Source of the DNA: Sphingomonas sp. 28-63-12
GTDB lineage: Bacteria > Pseudomonadota > Alphaproteobacteria > Sphingomonadales > Sphingomonadaceae
NCBI GenBank assembly: GCA_002281535.1
Contig: NCGD01000001.1
Span: forward strand, 62,001-126,000
DNA length: 64,000 nt
Direction: 5' to 3'
This document shows positions 20,501-27,842 of this stretch, piece by piece; the stretch's first letter is position 1, and each line of letters starts with the position of its first letter. Position numbers and translations under genes: made by a program. The notes under the pieces are model-generated. The model made no database searches and was not told where the DNA came from. It saw nothing but the letters and a program-made list of their open reading frames with translations.

Positions 20501-20659
20501 CTCGACAACCGATTTGGCGGCTGTCGGCTGCTCGCTCGGCGCGGCATAAACGGGCTGGGTGGTGGCGGTAAGCGCCAGGACGGCAACCGTTCCCAGCCAA
20601 CGTGGATATCGAGTGCGATGCGCCGCCAAAGCGTCGGTGCGTGTTGTTATTTCCATCAT
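17582..20659 (-). CDS. TonB-dependent outer-membrane receptor
   Basis: A 1025-residue receptor that imports a ligand across the outer membrane using TonB. It has a signal peptide (to about residue 39), a TonB-box-like segment EIVVTGSRI near residue 70, a plug domain (about residues 80-200, with RALGAQRTLVLFDG and TGGASSAYGSDAVSGVINF) and a long beta-barrel ending in the aromatic-rich FRLGIRFGL. No N-terminal FecR-signalling extension is seen. Cotranscription with two exported peptidases suggests the ligand is a peptide or N-acyl amino acid. A sigma-70-like promoter lies 81 bases upstream. Confidence 0.93.
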   Translation of the reverse strand: MMEITTRTDALAAHRTRYPRWLGTVAVLALTATTQPVYAAPSEQPTAAKSVVEAVPEDQAATPEETKDGNEIVVTGSRIVRDGYNAPTPVSVIGAKELQTESPANVADFVNTLPAVRGSQTAANSNGSLSNGLAGVASVNLRALGAQRTLVLFDGQRSVASATSGVVDVNTFPQALIERVEVVTGGASSAYGSDAVSGVINFILDKKYTGLKGDYEYGVTTYGDGANHKASLTAGMNFAGGRGHILLSGEYFTQKGIDTIDRDWNNSGFFQIDNPAFTGTACTDSSAATLCPVPSRLIQSGIGTSQFTPGGLISTGPFRGTYFSTIDPATGRATTGNLAFGAVNGQWMVGGDYLLTRAGHVGSASLQPSEDRKSAFSRLSYEFSPAIEVFGQFAYSRYQGQSYYQQTPTTGVTIQVAPTVANGGLINAYLPASFVNSVNAYNAVNATKVTTVAIGTSNIGIPPQGSDNTREVFRYVVGAGGNFDLFDRDVRWDAYYQKGVTKTNELLTNAWNIARMALATDAVVAPAGNASGIAAGTIVCRSRLTLANVNNGCVPINRIGVGGITPEALNYVLYGGLQPLRKQTLKQDVAAINFSTNSLFENWSGPVSFATGAEYRRESVSGSVDPLFRPIVANGVTSGTWIYGNYLPTFGNYDVKEAYVETVFPLFKGADFNGAFRVTNYSTSGTVTTWKTGLTWQVIPDFRLRGTISRDIRAPNLGELFAPGTGRTNTVNVPLAGGAQRADQFNESTVGNAALDPEIAKTYGVGAIITPRFLPGLAMSVDYFDIQLSGAISTLTAQTLVTQCYEQANSAACQAISTTGGRGVTTAGLLITSIELKPTNFVAIKSRGIDIEASYRRAVGPGNLTLRALATRNISLYTNNGVDVPTEAAGQNSGSLPLWNFRFSGGYDVGPWGFQLVGRGVSGGVYDNSYIVCTTDCPVSTVANRTVNRNDIAGAIYFDLQANHSFEIGRAKFTAFLSVRNILDTDPVLVGNGPTGNNTPAYPQTNRQLYDVLGRVFRLGIRFGL

Positions 20660-20739
20660 GTCCCCCCGGAGTCATCACCAATCCTCTCGCGGGCACCCTC
20701 TCCTCCAAAGACGTTATTTTCATTGACTAATAGATTGAA

Positions 20740-20768
20740 ATATAATAATATTTTTGCAATTGCAGCAA
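20740..20768 (-). promoter_or_regulatory. Predicted sigma-70 promoter of the TonB receptor-peptidase operon
   Basis: On the minus strand TTGCTG (20768-20763), a 17-base spacer and TTATAT (20745-20740) resemble the -35 and -10 boxes. The perfect palindrome TGCAATTGCA (20755-20764) overlaps the -35 box and could be an operator. The surrounding 60 bases are far more AT-rich than the rest of the window. Confidence 0.5.
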
Positions 20769-20903
20769 TGTAAACTGCCGAAGAAACCTGCCTGCCATCG
20801 GCCATTGCCGATCGCTTGCCAGGACATCAACACAGCACGAAACCCCCGTTTGCCCGTCGAGGCTAGCAGATAAGCAAATGCGGTTTCCGTTAATTTTTGA
20901 CAT

Positions 20904-20946
20904 ATTTTGCCGAAAATTCGCACGTTTTTATCTATTTTTGGCAAAA
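20904..20946. promoter_or_regulatory. Pair of AT-flanked palindromes, candidate Lrp/AsnC-type binding sites
   Basis: ATTTTGCCGAAAAT (20904-20917) and TTTTGGCAAAA (20936-20946) are palindromic with A/T arms around a GC core, and their centres are about 30 bp apart, close to three helical turns. They lie in the 356-bp gene-free stretch 20660-21015 between the Lrp-type gene and the receptor operon. The rest of this stretch holds the promoter, a hairpin after the Lrp gene and no credible gene. Confidence 0.4.
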
Positions 20947-20975
20947 CCGCGCAATATTCATGCGTGCGCGATTTT

Positions 20976-21007
20976 GGCTCAATCGGATGGCTGCGCCGAT
21001 TCGAGCC
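20976..21007 (-). terminator. Hairpin just after the Lrp/AsnC gene
   Basis: GGCTC-AATCG (20976-20985) pairs with CGATT and GAGCC (20997-21007, one bulged C), giving a 10-bp stem 8 bases past the stop codon. No T-run follows on the minus strand, so terminator function is uncertain. Confidence 0.35.
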
Positions 21008-21015
21008 TGGTGCGG

Positions 21016-21516
21016 TTATCCCGCCGCCCGTCCGGCCAGCACAGCCGGCGGCACATTGCGCCGGGTCACTTCGCGCATCACAAAGCTGCTGCGAATCTTG
21101 GCGACATGCGGCAGCATCGACAATTCGCTGCGATAGACGCGGTCATAATCCTCGAATGATCGGACATGGACGATCATCAGGAAATCAGTGTTGCCCGAAA
21201 TGAAGCTGCAATAGGACATTGACGGGCATTTGATCACCGCGCTTTCGAATTCGACCAGCGCTTGCTCGGCCTGCGAGCTGAGCTCGATCATCACGATCAC
21301 GACGATCCCGAAGCCCAGTTTGGCGAAATCGAAATCGGCGGAATAGCCCTGGATCGCCCCGCTCTCCTCCAGCGCTTTGCGACGCCGGGCGACGGCGGTG
21401 CTCGACAGATTGACCCGGTCGCTCAGCGCGACATCGGAGGCGCGGCCGTCGCCACCAAGCTCGCGCAGGATTCGATAGTCCATCGTATCAAGCGCGAATG
21501 CGCTGCTGTCGGTCAC
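21016..21516 (-). CDS. Lrp/AsnC-family transcriptional regulator
   Basis: A 166-residue feast/famine-type regulator. The N-terminal helix-turn-helix (about residues 12-60; DVALSDRVNLSSTAVARRRKALEESGAI) binds DNA, and the rest is the RAM effector domain (about residues 75-155), which in this family senses amino acids. It lies directly upstream of, and on the same strand as, the TonB receptor/peptidase operon, so amino-acid-responsive control of that operon is a reasonable inference. The start is ATG 21516. Confidence 0.9.
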   Translation of the reverse strand: MTDSSAFALDTMDYRILRELGGDGRASDVALSDRVNLSSTAVARRRKALEESGAIQGYSADFDFAKLGFGIVVIVMIELSSQAEQALVEFESAVIKCPSMSYCSFISGNTDFLMIVHVRSFEDYDRVYRSELSMLPHVAKIRSSFVMREVTRRNVPPAVLAGRAAG

Positions 21517-21604
21517 GGCTGCCCCCCGGTCGCACCGTTGGTCAGCGGTGCGATTTCCTCATAGTGCGGTGCCAGAAGGCCAGATGCAATGCCCGCACCG
21601 GCGA

Positions 21605-22357
21605 CTAGACGAGCCGCACCAGCGCCTTTTTCAGGCGGTCATGCGCTGATTTCTTGATCTGGCAGATCCGCGCCGGCCCCACGCCCAGCACAAGCCCGAT
21701 TTCCTCGAGATTGAGTTCCTCGACATAATAAAGCTGGATCACCTGCGCTTCGCGTTCGGGCAATGCCGCAATCGCCGCGACCAGCGCATCGCGCGTGCCG
21801 GCTTCGGCCAGCTGGTCAAAGGCATTGGGCTCATCGCTGGCGAACCAGGGCAGGTCATCTGAATAGATATCGTCGATCGTCTCGAAGCGCACCGGCTCAG
21901 CGGCGGCATAGTCGATCCGAAGCTTGTCGGATGTTACGCCCAGCCGCTCGGCGATCGCCGCCTCGTCGGGGCGCTTGCCGGTTTCATTGGTCAGCGCCGT
22001 GATGGTATCCTGATAAGCGCGCCGGCGCCGCATCGCGCCGCGCGTCAGCGTCGCCTGGCGGCGCAGTTCGTCGATCATCGCGCCGCGCACCCGGGTCAGC
22101 AGATATTGTTCGAAGGTCACCTGGCCGCGGTCCTCGAACGCCGCGCCGGCTTCCAGTAGCGCGACCAACCCGATCTGGATCAGATCCTCGACATCCACCG
22201 CGCTGCTCATGCTGCCATGAATGTGCCAGGCAACGCGGCGGACCAGCGGCAAATGCTGGCGCGCGAGCGCCGACATGTCCGGCCCGGCGCGGTCATAGAC
22301 CAAGGGCGGGGCGCTGAGCGCAGCGGCGAAGGCGGCGGGGTTGGGCTGCGCGCTCAT
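21605..22357 (-). CDS. fliA: Flagellar sigma factor FliA (sigma-28)
   Basis: A 250-residue FliA/WhiG-type sigma factor that directs RNA polymerase to late flagellar promoters. Region 2 (about residues 28-100, including HLPLVRRVAWHIHGSM and DVEDLIQIGLVALLEA), region 3 (about 110-165) and region 4 with its helix-turn-helix (about 190-245, ELNLEEIGLVLGVGPARICQIKK) are all present. The start overlaps the flhA stop by 4 bases. Sigma-28-like promoters before fliD and flgM are probable targets, and FlgM (25697-25984) is the probable inhibitor. Confidence 0.93.
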   Translation of the reverse strand: MSAQPNPAAFAAALSAPPLVYDRAGPDMSALARQHLPLVRRVAWHIHGSMSSAVDVEDLIQIGLVALLEAGAAFEDRGQVTFEQYLLTRVRGAMIDELRRQATLTRGAMRRRRAYQDTITALTNETGKRPDEAAIAERLGVTSDKLRIDYAAAEPVRFETIDDIYSDDLPWFASDEPNAFDQLAEAGTRDALVAAIAALPEREAQVIQLYYVEELNLEEIGLVLGVGPARICQIKKSAHDRLKKALVRLV

Positions 22358-24438
22358 GCCGGCAGCGCCCCGGGCGCGCCGATGACGGCGACGACTTCGA
22401 CCGACTTGTCCTCAGGCACTTCGAAGAAGCTCATCACGGGCGTATCGGGCATACAGGTCTTCACCAATTTGCGGATCGCAAGGCGGATCGCGGGTTGAAC
22501 GACGAGCGCGAAGGGCTTGGCCTCGGCGACGAGCGGCTGGGCAGCGCGTTGCAGCGCCTCGACAATGCGGCGGCCGAGATCGGGCTCGATCGTGTGGCGC
22601 CGCGAGGGATCGGAGCGGATTGCCTGGCCGAGCAGCCCTTCGAGCTGACCCTCCAGCGTCATCACCCGCAACGGCTCGCGCACGCCGCACAATTTCTGGA
22701 TGATCAAGGGCCCAAGATCGGGACGGATCAGTTCGATGATTTCTTCGGCATCGAGTGTCTTCTGCGCGGCAACCGCGATGGCGGCGGCGATACGGCGGAA
22801 TTCCTTGAGCGCGATTCCCTCCGCCAGCAGCCCGCGCAGTACCTGGGTCAGGGTCGTCAGCGGCACCGGTGCCGGGCTGAGCGCGGCAACAAGATTGGCG
22901 GCGCGTTCCTTGAGCTGATCGAGCAGGCTCTGCACTTCATCCGGGCCGAGCAGTTCGGCGGCGTTCGTCCCGAGCAGATGGTTGAGGTGGGTGGCCACCA
23001 CCGTGCCGGGATCGACGACCAGATAACCGGCGCCCGTGGCCGAATCGGCGTCGCCCGGGGCGATCCAGGTGGCGTCGAGGCCGAAGGTCGGGTCCTTGAC
23101 CGGCTTGCCGTGCAGGCCGCCAACGGCCTGGCCAGTATCGAGCGCCAGCATCTCGTCGGGCGAAACAGTATCCTCGCCGATCACGACACCGCCGACGACG
23201 ATGCGATAAGTATAGGGTGCCAGGTTGATATCGTCGCGCACCCGTACCTGCGGGACGACAAAGCCAAGCTCCTTGGACAATTGCCGGCGCACCCCGGTAA
23301 TCCTGCCCATCAGCGGGCTGCCGCGGCGTTCATCGACCAGCGGCACCAGTCCGTAGCCGATGTCGAGATTGATCTGGATCGAATCGGCAACCTCGTCCCA
23401 GCTGATCCGCGACAGATCGATCGGCTCGGCGGCAATGATTTCGGGGACGATCGGGCGGAGCGCGGCCTGGCGCATCTTCCAGGCGGCAAAGCCGGCGGCG
23501 GCGGCGGCGGGCAGGATGATCAGATGCGGCATGCCCGGCATCACGCCGAGCAGCGCGAGAATGGCGGCAACGGGCGTCCAGGTCTTGGCCGAACCGAACT
23601 GGCTGCCGATCTGGCCGGCAAGATCCATGCTGGAGGTGACGCGGGTAACGATGGTTGCCGCCGCGATCGACAGCATCAGCGACGGGATCTGCGCAACCAG
23701 CGCATCGCCGATCGCCAGCAGCACATAATTATGCGCCGCGTCGCCGATCGACATGCCGTGGCTGACCGGCCCCAGAATCAGACCGCCGATGATATTGGCG
23801 GCAAGAATTAGCAGGCCGGCAATCGCGTCGCCCTTCACGAACTTGGACGAACCATCCATCGAGCCGTAGAAATCGGCCTCGGTGGCCACTTCTACGCGCC
23901 GCGCCTTGGCTTCTTCCGGCGTCAGCAGACCGGCATTCAGATCGGCATCGATGGCCATTTGCTTGCCGGGCAGAGCATCGAGCGTGAAGCGGGCTGACAC
24001 TTCGGAGACGCGGCCGGCGCCCTTGGTGACGACGATCATGTTGATAATCACCAGGATCGCGAAGACGAACAGCCCGACGACATAATCGCCGCCGATCAGA
24101 AAGGTACCAAAGGCTTCGATCACCTGGCCAGCGGCGGCCTCGCCCTCATGGCCATGCACCAGCACGACGCGGGTCGAGGCGACATTGAGGCTCAGGCGGA
24201 ACAAGGTCGCGAACAGCAGGACGCTGGGGAATGCCGAGAAATCGAGCGGCTTTTGCGCATTGAGCGCGACCATCAGCACGGCCAGGCTGATCGTGATGTT
24301 CATGATGAAGAAGATGTCGAGCACCGCCGCCGGGATCGGCACGACCATCAGCAGCACCAGCAGCAGGATCGCCACCGGCAGCGCCGCGCCGCGAACCAGG
24401 CCCGCGATATCGGTGCGGGGCAAAGCAACATTGGCCAT
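22354..24438 (-). CDS. flhA: Flagellar export gate protein FlhA
   Basis: FlhA is the largest export-gate subunit and forms the nonameric cytoplasmic docking ring. The 694-residue product has eight membrane helices in its first half, the family signature around residues 130-175 (INMIVVTKGAGRVSEVSARFTLDA is the core), and a soluble C-terminal domain from about residue 340. It follows the lytic transglycosylase gene by 3 bases and overlaps fliA. flhF and flhG, which often stand between flhA and fliA, are absent here. Confidence 0.97.
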   Translation of the reverse strand: MANVALPRTDIAGLVRGAALPVAILLLVLLMVVPIPAAVLDIFFIMNITISLAVLMVALNAQKPLDFSAFPSVLLFATLFRLSLNVASTRVVLVHGHEGEAAAGQVIEAFGTFLIGGDYVVGLFVFAILVIINMIVVTKGAGRVSEVSARFTLDALPGKQMAIDADLNAGLLTPEEAKARRVEVATEADFYGSMDGSSKFVKGDAIAGLLILAANIIGGLILGPVSHGMSIGDAAHNYVLLAIGDALVAQIPSLMLSIAAATIVTRVTSSMDLAGQIGSQFGSAKTWTPVAAILALLGVMPGMPHLIILPAAAAAGFAAWKMRQAALRPIVPEIIAAEPIDLSRISWDEVADSIQINLDIGYGLVPLVDERRGSPLMGRITGVRRQLSKELGFVVPQVRVRDDINLAPYTYRIVVGGVVIGEDTVSPDEMLALDTGQAVGGLHGKPVKDPTFGLDATWIAPGDADSATGAGYLVVDPGTVVATHLNHLLGTNAAELLGPDEVQSLLDQLKERAANLVAALSPAPVPLTTLTQVLRGLLAEGIALKEFRRIAAAIAVAAQKTLDAEEIIELIRPDLGPLIIQKLCGVREPLRVMTLEGQLEGLLGQAIRSDPSRRHTIEPDLGRRIVEALQRAAQPLVAEAKPFALVVQPAIRLAIRKLVKTCMPDTPVMSFFEVPEDKSVEVVAVIGAPGALPA

Positions 24439-24441
24439 GGT

Positions 24442-25299
24442 TTAACCGCCCAGCCGCGCGAGCATCAGATAGGCCAGCCGCGCCGTATCGGGCGTTGGCC
24501 GCAGCAGCGATTGCATCCGGCCTGTACCCCCTTGCAGCTGATCGATCGTCGCTTGTGCCCAGCGCGTCGCGCTGCTCTGGCTTTCGCCATTGCCGGGAAT
24601 GATCTCCGCACCACCGTTGTCGGCAGGTGTCACATTGCCCGAAGCCAGCCCGACCGCGCCGACGGCAGCGGCACCGCGATCGAGCTTGGCGGAGAATCGG
24701 TCGTAAATTTCGCTGAGCGAGCGCGGCTGGCCGCCATCGCCATAAAAGATGTTGTGGTTGGCCCGCGCCGCGGCCGGGAACAGCGCCGCCCCCGCCTGAT
24801 CGGGATTGGCCTGAAGGTTTTTCAGAAAGCTCCGCGCGCCGCCCAGCCCTAGAAAATGCGCCATGTATAGATCGGTGCCGGTCGCGGTGCGACCCAGGCT
24901 GCTCTCGATCGCGGTCTTGTTGTCGGCGGCATGTTCAGCGGCCATGAGCGAGGCGGCGTTGGGGTCGTTGCGCAGCGCCAGGATCGCGCGGCGTGTGCCG
25001 GGGTCGCTGACGGTGAGCCGGCCATTGGCGCCCTGGCTGATATTATCGGCAGCCCAGCCCAGCCCGTGTTCGGCGCCATGTTTCTTGACGACCGCCAGCC
25101 AGCTCTGCTCGATGAACTGGTACAGGCCCGACGCGCTCGACGTCCCGGCCTTGGCATCGGCGCGCAGACCGCTCTCGACCTGGGCCTGGCCCAGCAGATA
25201 ATTGAAATTCACACCGGTACGGGCCGATGCCAGCGCAATGGCTGACTGGATCGTGCCCTTGACCGCCCCGGTCACGCTGTCGATTGGAATGACGCTCAT
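24442..25299 (-). CDS. Lytic transglycosylase-like protein, flagellum-associated
   Basis: A 285-residue protein with a SLT/lysozyme-like domain in its first half. Catalytic Glu42 lies in AQVESGLRADAKA, followed by the family motif SASGLYQFIEQSW. No signal peptide is evident, as in flagellar enzymes exported by the flagellar apparatus itself. The C-terminal third is Ala-rich and unassigned. It heads the slt-flhA-fliA operon behind a consensus sigma-54 promoter. Because the FlgJ of this genome lacks its muramidase half, this enzyme is the obvious candidate for opening peptidoglycan for the rod; that role is inference. Confidence 0.8.
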   Translation of the reverse strand: MSVIPIDSVTGAVKGTIQSAIALASARTGVNFNYLLGQAQVESGLRADAKAGTSSASGLYQFIEQSWLAVVKKHGAEHGLGWAADNISQGANGRLTVSDPGTRRAILALRNDPNAASLMAAEHAADNKTAIESSLGRTATGTDLYMAHFLGLGGARSFLKNLQANPDQAGAALFPAAARANHNIFYGDGGQPRSLSEIYDRFSAKLDRGAAAVGAVGLASGNVTPADNGGAEIIPGNGESQSSATRWAQATIDQLQGGTGRMQSLLRPTPDTARLAYLMLARLGG

Positions 25300-25334
25300 C
25301 GACTTGAAATGCCCCCTGTTGCAGGGAGCTAATC

Positions 25335-25350
25335 AGCAAGGAACGTGCCA
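25335..25350 (-). promoter_or_regulatory. Sigma-54 promoter of the slt-flhA-fliA operon
   Basis: On the minus strand TGGCACG (25350-25344), TTCC, TTGCT (25339-25335) matches the sigma-54 -24/-12 consensus TGGCACG-N4-TTGC exactly. The transcript would start near 25324, leaving about 24 bases before the slt ATG. Confidence 0.8.
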
Positions 25351-25382
25351 GTTATTCAGCGCAGTCAGCAATTAGGCGGCAA

Positions 25383-25700
25383 TCAGGCGAAACCGCCCGC
25401 CAGCGCCGGGCCGCGATAGCCGGCCGCCCCCTCGCCGGTCAGCTGCTGGAGCCGGCGGCGAACATTGGCGCTCATCAAATTCACGTAGATCCGGCAGGTT
25501 TCGTTGAGCCGATGGGCCTCTTCGGCCAGCGCACGGATATCCGGGGTGGGGGCGCCATCGCTGGTGGCAGCGATGGTGTCGATGGCCATCAGCTTGGTGC
25601 GGGTCGCGCGCTCCAGGCCGGCGACATCGTTTGATTTCAACGCGGCAATCTCGGCATGCAGCGCGTCGATCACGCGCACCAGGGCATCGCGGCGGGTCAT
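25383..25700 (-). CDS. FlgN-like flagellar export chaperone
   Basis: A 105-residue, mostly helical protein directly after flgM with a 4-base overlap. FlgN proteins are small cytoplasmic chaperones for the hook-filament junction proteins FlgK and FlgL, and flgM-flgN is a common gene pair. Sequence identity to FlgN cannot be judged by eye: the call rests on size, helical pattern (about residues 3-85) and gene position. Confidence 0.65.
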   Translation of the reverse strand: MTRRDALVRVIDALHAEIAALKSNDVAGLERATRTKLMAIDTIAATSDGAPTPDIRALAEEAHRLNETCRIYVNLMSANVRRRLQQLTGEGAAGYRGPALAGGFA

Positions 25701-25984
25701 TCCGGCTTCCAGTTCAGGCGGATCGCGATCAGCCGATCGGCGACGGTTTCGGGCAGGATAGGATAAGCGTGATTGGCGATCGCCTGGCGAACCCGGGCAA
25801 CACGATCAAGATCGACCGGCGGCTTGGCGGCATATTCGGCCACCAGCCCAGCCAGACCACCGCCGGTTGCCGGCTCGGCCTGATCCTGCACCACCGAACG
25901 CGAGCGCACGATCGGCGCCGTCCGCGCCACAGCGGCGACCAACCGGTCTTGCGTTACCGGCTTTGCACCGACGGGATCCACCAT
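25697..25984 (-). CDS. flgM: Anti-sigma-28 factor FlgM
   Basis: FlgM holds FliA inactive until the hook is complete and FlgM is exported. The 95-residue product has the expected disordered N-terminal half and the conserved C-terminal FliA-binding part (PPVDLDRVARVRQAIANHAYP at about residues 55-75). A sigma-28-like promoter lies between flgA and flgM, which would give the usual feedback loop. The stop overlaps the flgN-like start. Confidence 0.9.
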   Translation of the reverse strand: MVDPVGAKPVTQDRLVAAVARTAPIVRSRSVVQDQAEPATGGGLAGLVAEYAAKPPVDLDRVARVRQAIANHAYPILPETVADRLIAIRLNWKPE

Positions 25985-26017
25985 GTCTCCACCCTCGTGT
26001 TCTTGCCTACATGCAGG

Positions 26018-26044
26018 AAAACGACCGAAGGCGGCAAAGCTTTA
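26018..26044 (-). promoter_or_regulatory. Possible sigma-28 promoter of flgM
   Basis: On the minus strand TAAA (26044-26041), 15 bases, GTCGTTTT (26025-26018) has the FliA architecture TAAA-N15-GCCGATAA with four of eight -10 bases matching, in the 67-bp gap between flgA and flgM. Confidence 0.45.
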
Positions 26045-26051
26045 GAAAAAA

Positions 26052-26573
26052 TTACAGGCCGAAGCCGGGCAGTGTCGCCCGGCCTGGCTCGACCGCGATC
26101 GCCTGGACCGGCTTCTTCGCCCCATCGACGTCGACCAGCAACCGCCCGCCCGCCACCGCATCGGTCATCGCCACGCCGTCACGGCTGATCGAAAAGCCAT
26201 TGGCACCCGCTTCGATCATCACCGGATCACCGCGCTTGATGACGATTTGCGGCTTGACGGCGACCGGCGCTGCCGCGGCCGGGGCGGCGATCGGCGTCGG
26301 CGCCAGGATGACGGGCACATAGACGCGCCATTGCGGGCCGGCGCAGCTCACCACCACCGAATCATGATTGGTGGCACGCCACGATATCGACACCATCGGG
26401 CACAGGGCCAGTTTCAGCCGCTGATCGACCGGGGTGCGCGCGCCCCCCTCGGCGCCGATCGGTTTTCCGGTGAAAGCTTCCACACCGCGATCGATCGCGC
26501 TGGTGTCCTGGAATCCGGTCTGGGCGGCAGCCGGGCTGGCCACCAGCACGGCGCAAACGAACAAGCGCACCAT
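26052..26573 (-). CDS. flgA: P-ring assembly chaperone FlgA
   Basis: FlgA is a periplasmic chaperone needed to assemble the FlgI P-ring. The 173-residue product has a signal peptide (to about residue 18, ASPAAAQ) and a C-terminal SAF-like domain (about residues 110-173, with VIKRGDPVMIEAGANGFSIS and the final GRATLPGFGL). ATG 26573 is used because it is 6 bases from AGGAG; ATG 26576 is only 3 bases away. It belongs to the motA2-motB2-flgA-flgM-flgN run. Confidence 0.88.
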   Translation of the reverse strand: MVRLFVCAVLVASPAAAQTGFQDTSAIDRGVEAFTGKPIGAEGGARTPVDQRLKLALCPMVSISWRATNHDSVVVSCAGPQWRVYVPVILAPTPIAAPAAAAPVAVKPQIVIKRGDPVMIEAGANGFSISRDGVAMTDAVAGGRLLVDVDGAKKPVQAIAVEPGRATLPGFGL

Positions 26574-26629
26574 CATCTTCTCCTTCAAAAACTGCCGCGA
26601 GCGGCAAATCGGCGTTGCCGGGCGGCAAA

Positions 26630-27148
26630 TCATGGCCGCTCTCCGTCAAAGCCAAGCGTCAACATCACGGCACGGCGGCCGGGGATGGGATCGGTCGTGA
26701 TCGTCATGCGGGCTGCGGGCACTGCCCCGGCTTCGGCCAGCGCGACAGCGACAGCACGCGCGCGATCGGCAGCGAGCACCGCGCTGCTGCCGGTGACCGG
26801 CTCGACATCGGCGGGCGACCCGTCGACGGCACCGCTGATGCGCAGGCGGACCCGCGGATCAGCCGTCACACTGCGCGCCCATTGGCTGAGCGACGCCGGC
26901 GATTTCGGCAGCGCGCTCGATCCCGGTGCAAATTCGCCCATCGACCCGATCGCCACCGGCATCGGCGCGGCGAGCCGCGTCGTCACCCCAAACCCTTCGC
27001 GCAGCCCTTTGGCGAGCGCTTGGTTGGTGATCTGCTGATTGGCCTGAATCAGCACGAAGAAGCCGACCAGCAGCAACGCCAGATCAGCCAGGGTCACCAG
27101 CCAGATCGGCCGCGACGGTGGTATTTCGGGGAAGAAATCGTCGGTCAT
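26630..27148 (-). CDS. Second MotB-like stator protein, short and divergent
   Basis: A 172-residue protein with one N-terminal membrane helix carrying the proton-binding Asp of MotB (Asp22 in LVTLADLALLLVGFF), followed by a short periplasmic part with OmpA-like features (ADRARAVAVALAEAGAVPAARM). The peptidoglycan-binding motif of full MotB is not obvious and the protein is 130 residues shorter than the MotB at 37834-38742. The start overlaps the MotA-like gene by 4 bases. It may form a second stator unit or serve flagellar assembly. Confidence 0.75.
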   Translation of the reverse strand: MTDDFFPEIPPSRPIWLVTLADLALLLVGFFVLIQANQQITNQALAKGLREGFGVTTRLAAPMPVAIGSMGEFAPGSSALPKSPASLSQWARSVTADPRVRLRISGAVDGSPADVEPVTGSSAVLAADRARAVAVALAEAGAVPAARMTITTDPIPGRRAVMLTLGFDGERP

Positions 27149-27831
27149 GCCACCGATCGCTCGCGCAACTGGGGCTGGTCGCGGTGGCGCGGCAGTTCGC
27201 GCATCGCCATCGCCATCAAGGGCGCCTCGAGCCGGCTTCGTTCAAAGGCCTCGGCGCGCGCCTGACGGCGCAGGCGCGCGGCAATCGGCATCGCGATCAG
27301 GCTGGCGATCAGTGCGCCATAGAGCGTCGCCAGCAACGCAACGGCCATCGCGCCGCCAATCGCGGCGGGATCACTCATCGAGATGAACATTTTGACGAGG
27401 CCGATCAGCGTGCCGACCATGCCCATCGCTGGTGCCACCTCGGCAGCCGACGCCCAGACATCGGCGGCGGCAAGATGGCGCTCGATCCGGGCCTGGCGGG
27501 CATGCCGGCTCAACAGTTGAATCGCCTCCGGGGTGGTCCCGTCAACGATCGCGGCGATCGCCGCCGATACATCGGCATCGGCAATCACCGAGCGATCAAG
27601 CGTCATCACCCCGTGGCGGGCCGCAATGCGGCCCAATGCGGCGATCTGATCTAGCAAAGGGTCGGCCCGAAAGCGGCCACGCAGCAGCACCGGCAGCGCG
27701 GCGACCGCCCGGCCCAGATCGCCGAGTTCGGTGCGCAGCAGCACCGCCAGCACGGTGCCCCCGCCGACAATGCCGATCGCTGTCGGATCAAGATAAGGGC
27801 CAAGCGCCTGGCCAAGCGTGCTGCTGATCAT
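27145..27831 (-). CDS. Second MotA-like stator protein
   Basis: A 228-residue MotA/PomA-type proton channel subunit. It has two N-terminal hydrophobic helices (DPTAIGIVGGGTVLAVLLR), a cytoplasmic loop with charged residues (about residues 45-130) and two C-terminal helices containing APAMGMVGTLIGLVKMF and ALLATLYGALIASLI, the proline/threonine-rich pore segments of the family. It is about 60 residues shorter than the MotA at 36967-37830. It is the first gene of a leftward operon and its ATG abuts the predicted start point of a sigma-54 promoter. Confidence 0.82.
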   Translation of the reverse strand: MISSTLGQALGPYLDPTAIGIVGGGTVLAVLLRTELGDLGRAVAALPVLLRGRFRADPLLDQIAALGRIAARHGVMTLDRSVIADADVSAAIAAIVDGTTPEAIQLLSRHARQARIERHLAAADVWASAAEVAPAMGMVGTLIGLVKMFISMSDPAAIGGAMAVALLATLYGALIASLIAMPIAARLRRQARAEAFERSRLEAPLMAMAMRELPRHRDQPQLRERSVA

Positions 27832-27842
27832 GTTCCCCGCGT

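Noticed and set aside
19169..20773. Long plus-strand open frame (534 codons) opposite the TonB receptor
   Set aside because: Its codons are the antisense of a well-supported receptor gene; the protein is Arg/Gly/Ala-rich and shows no family motif.
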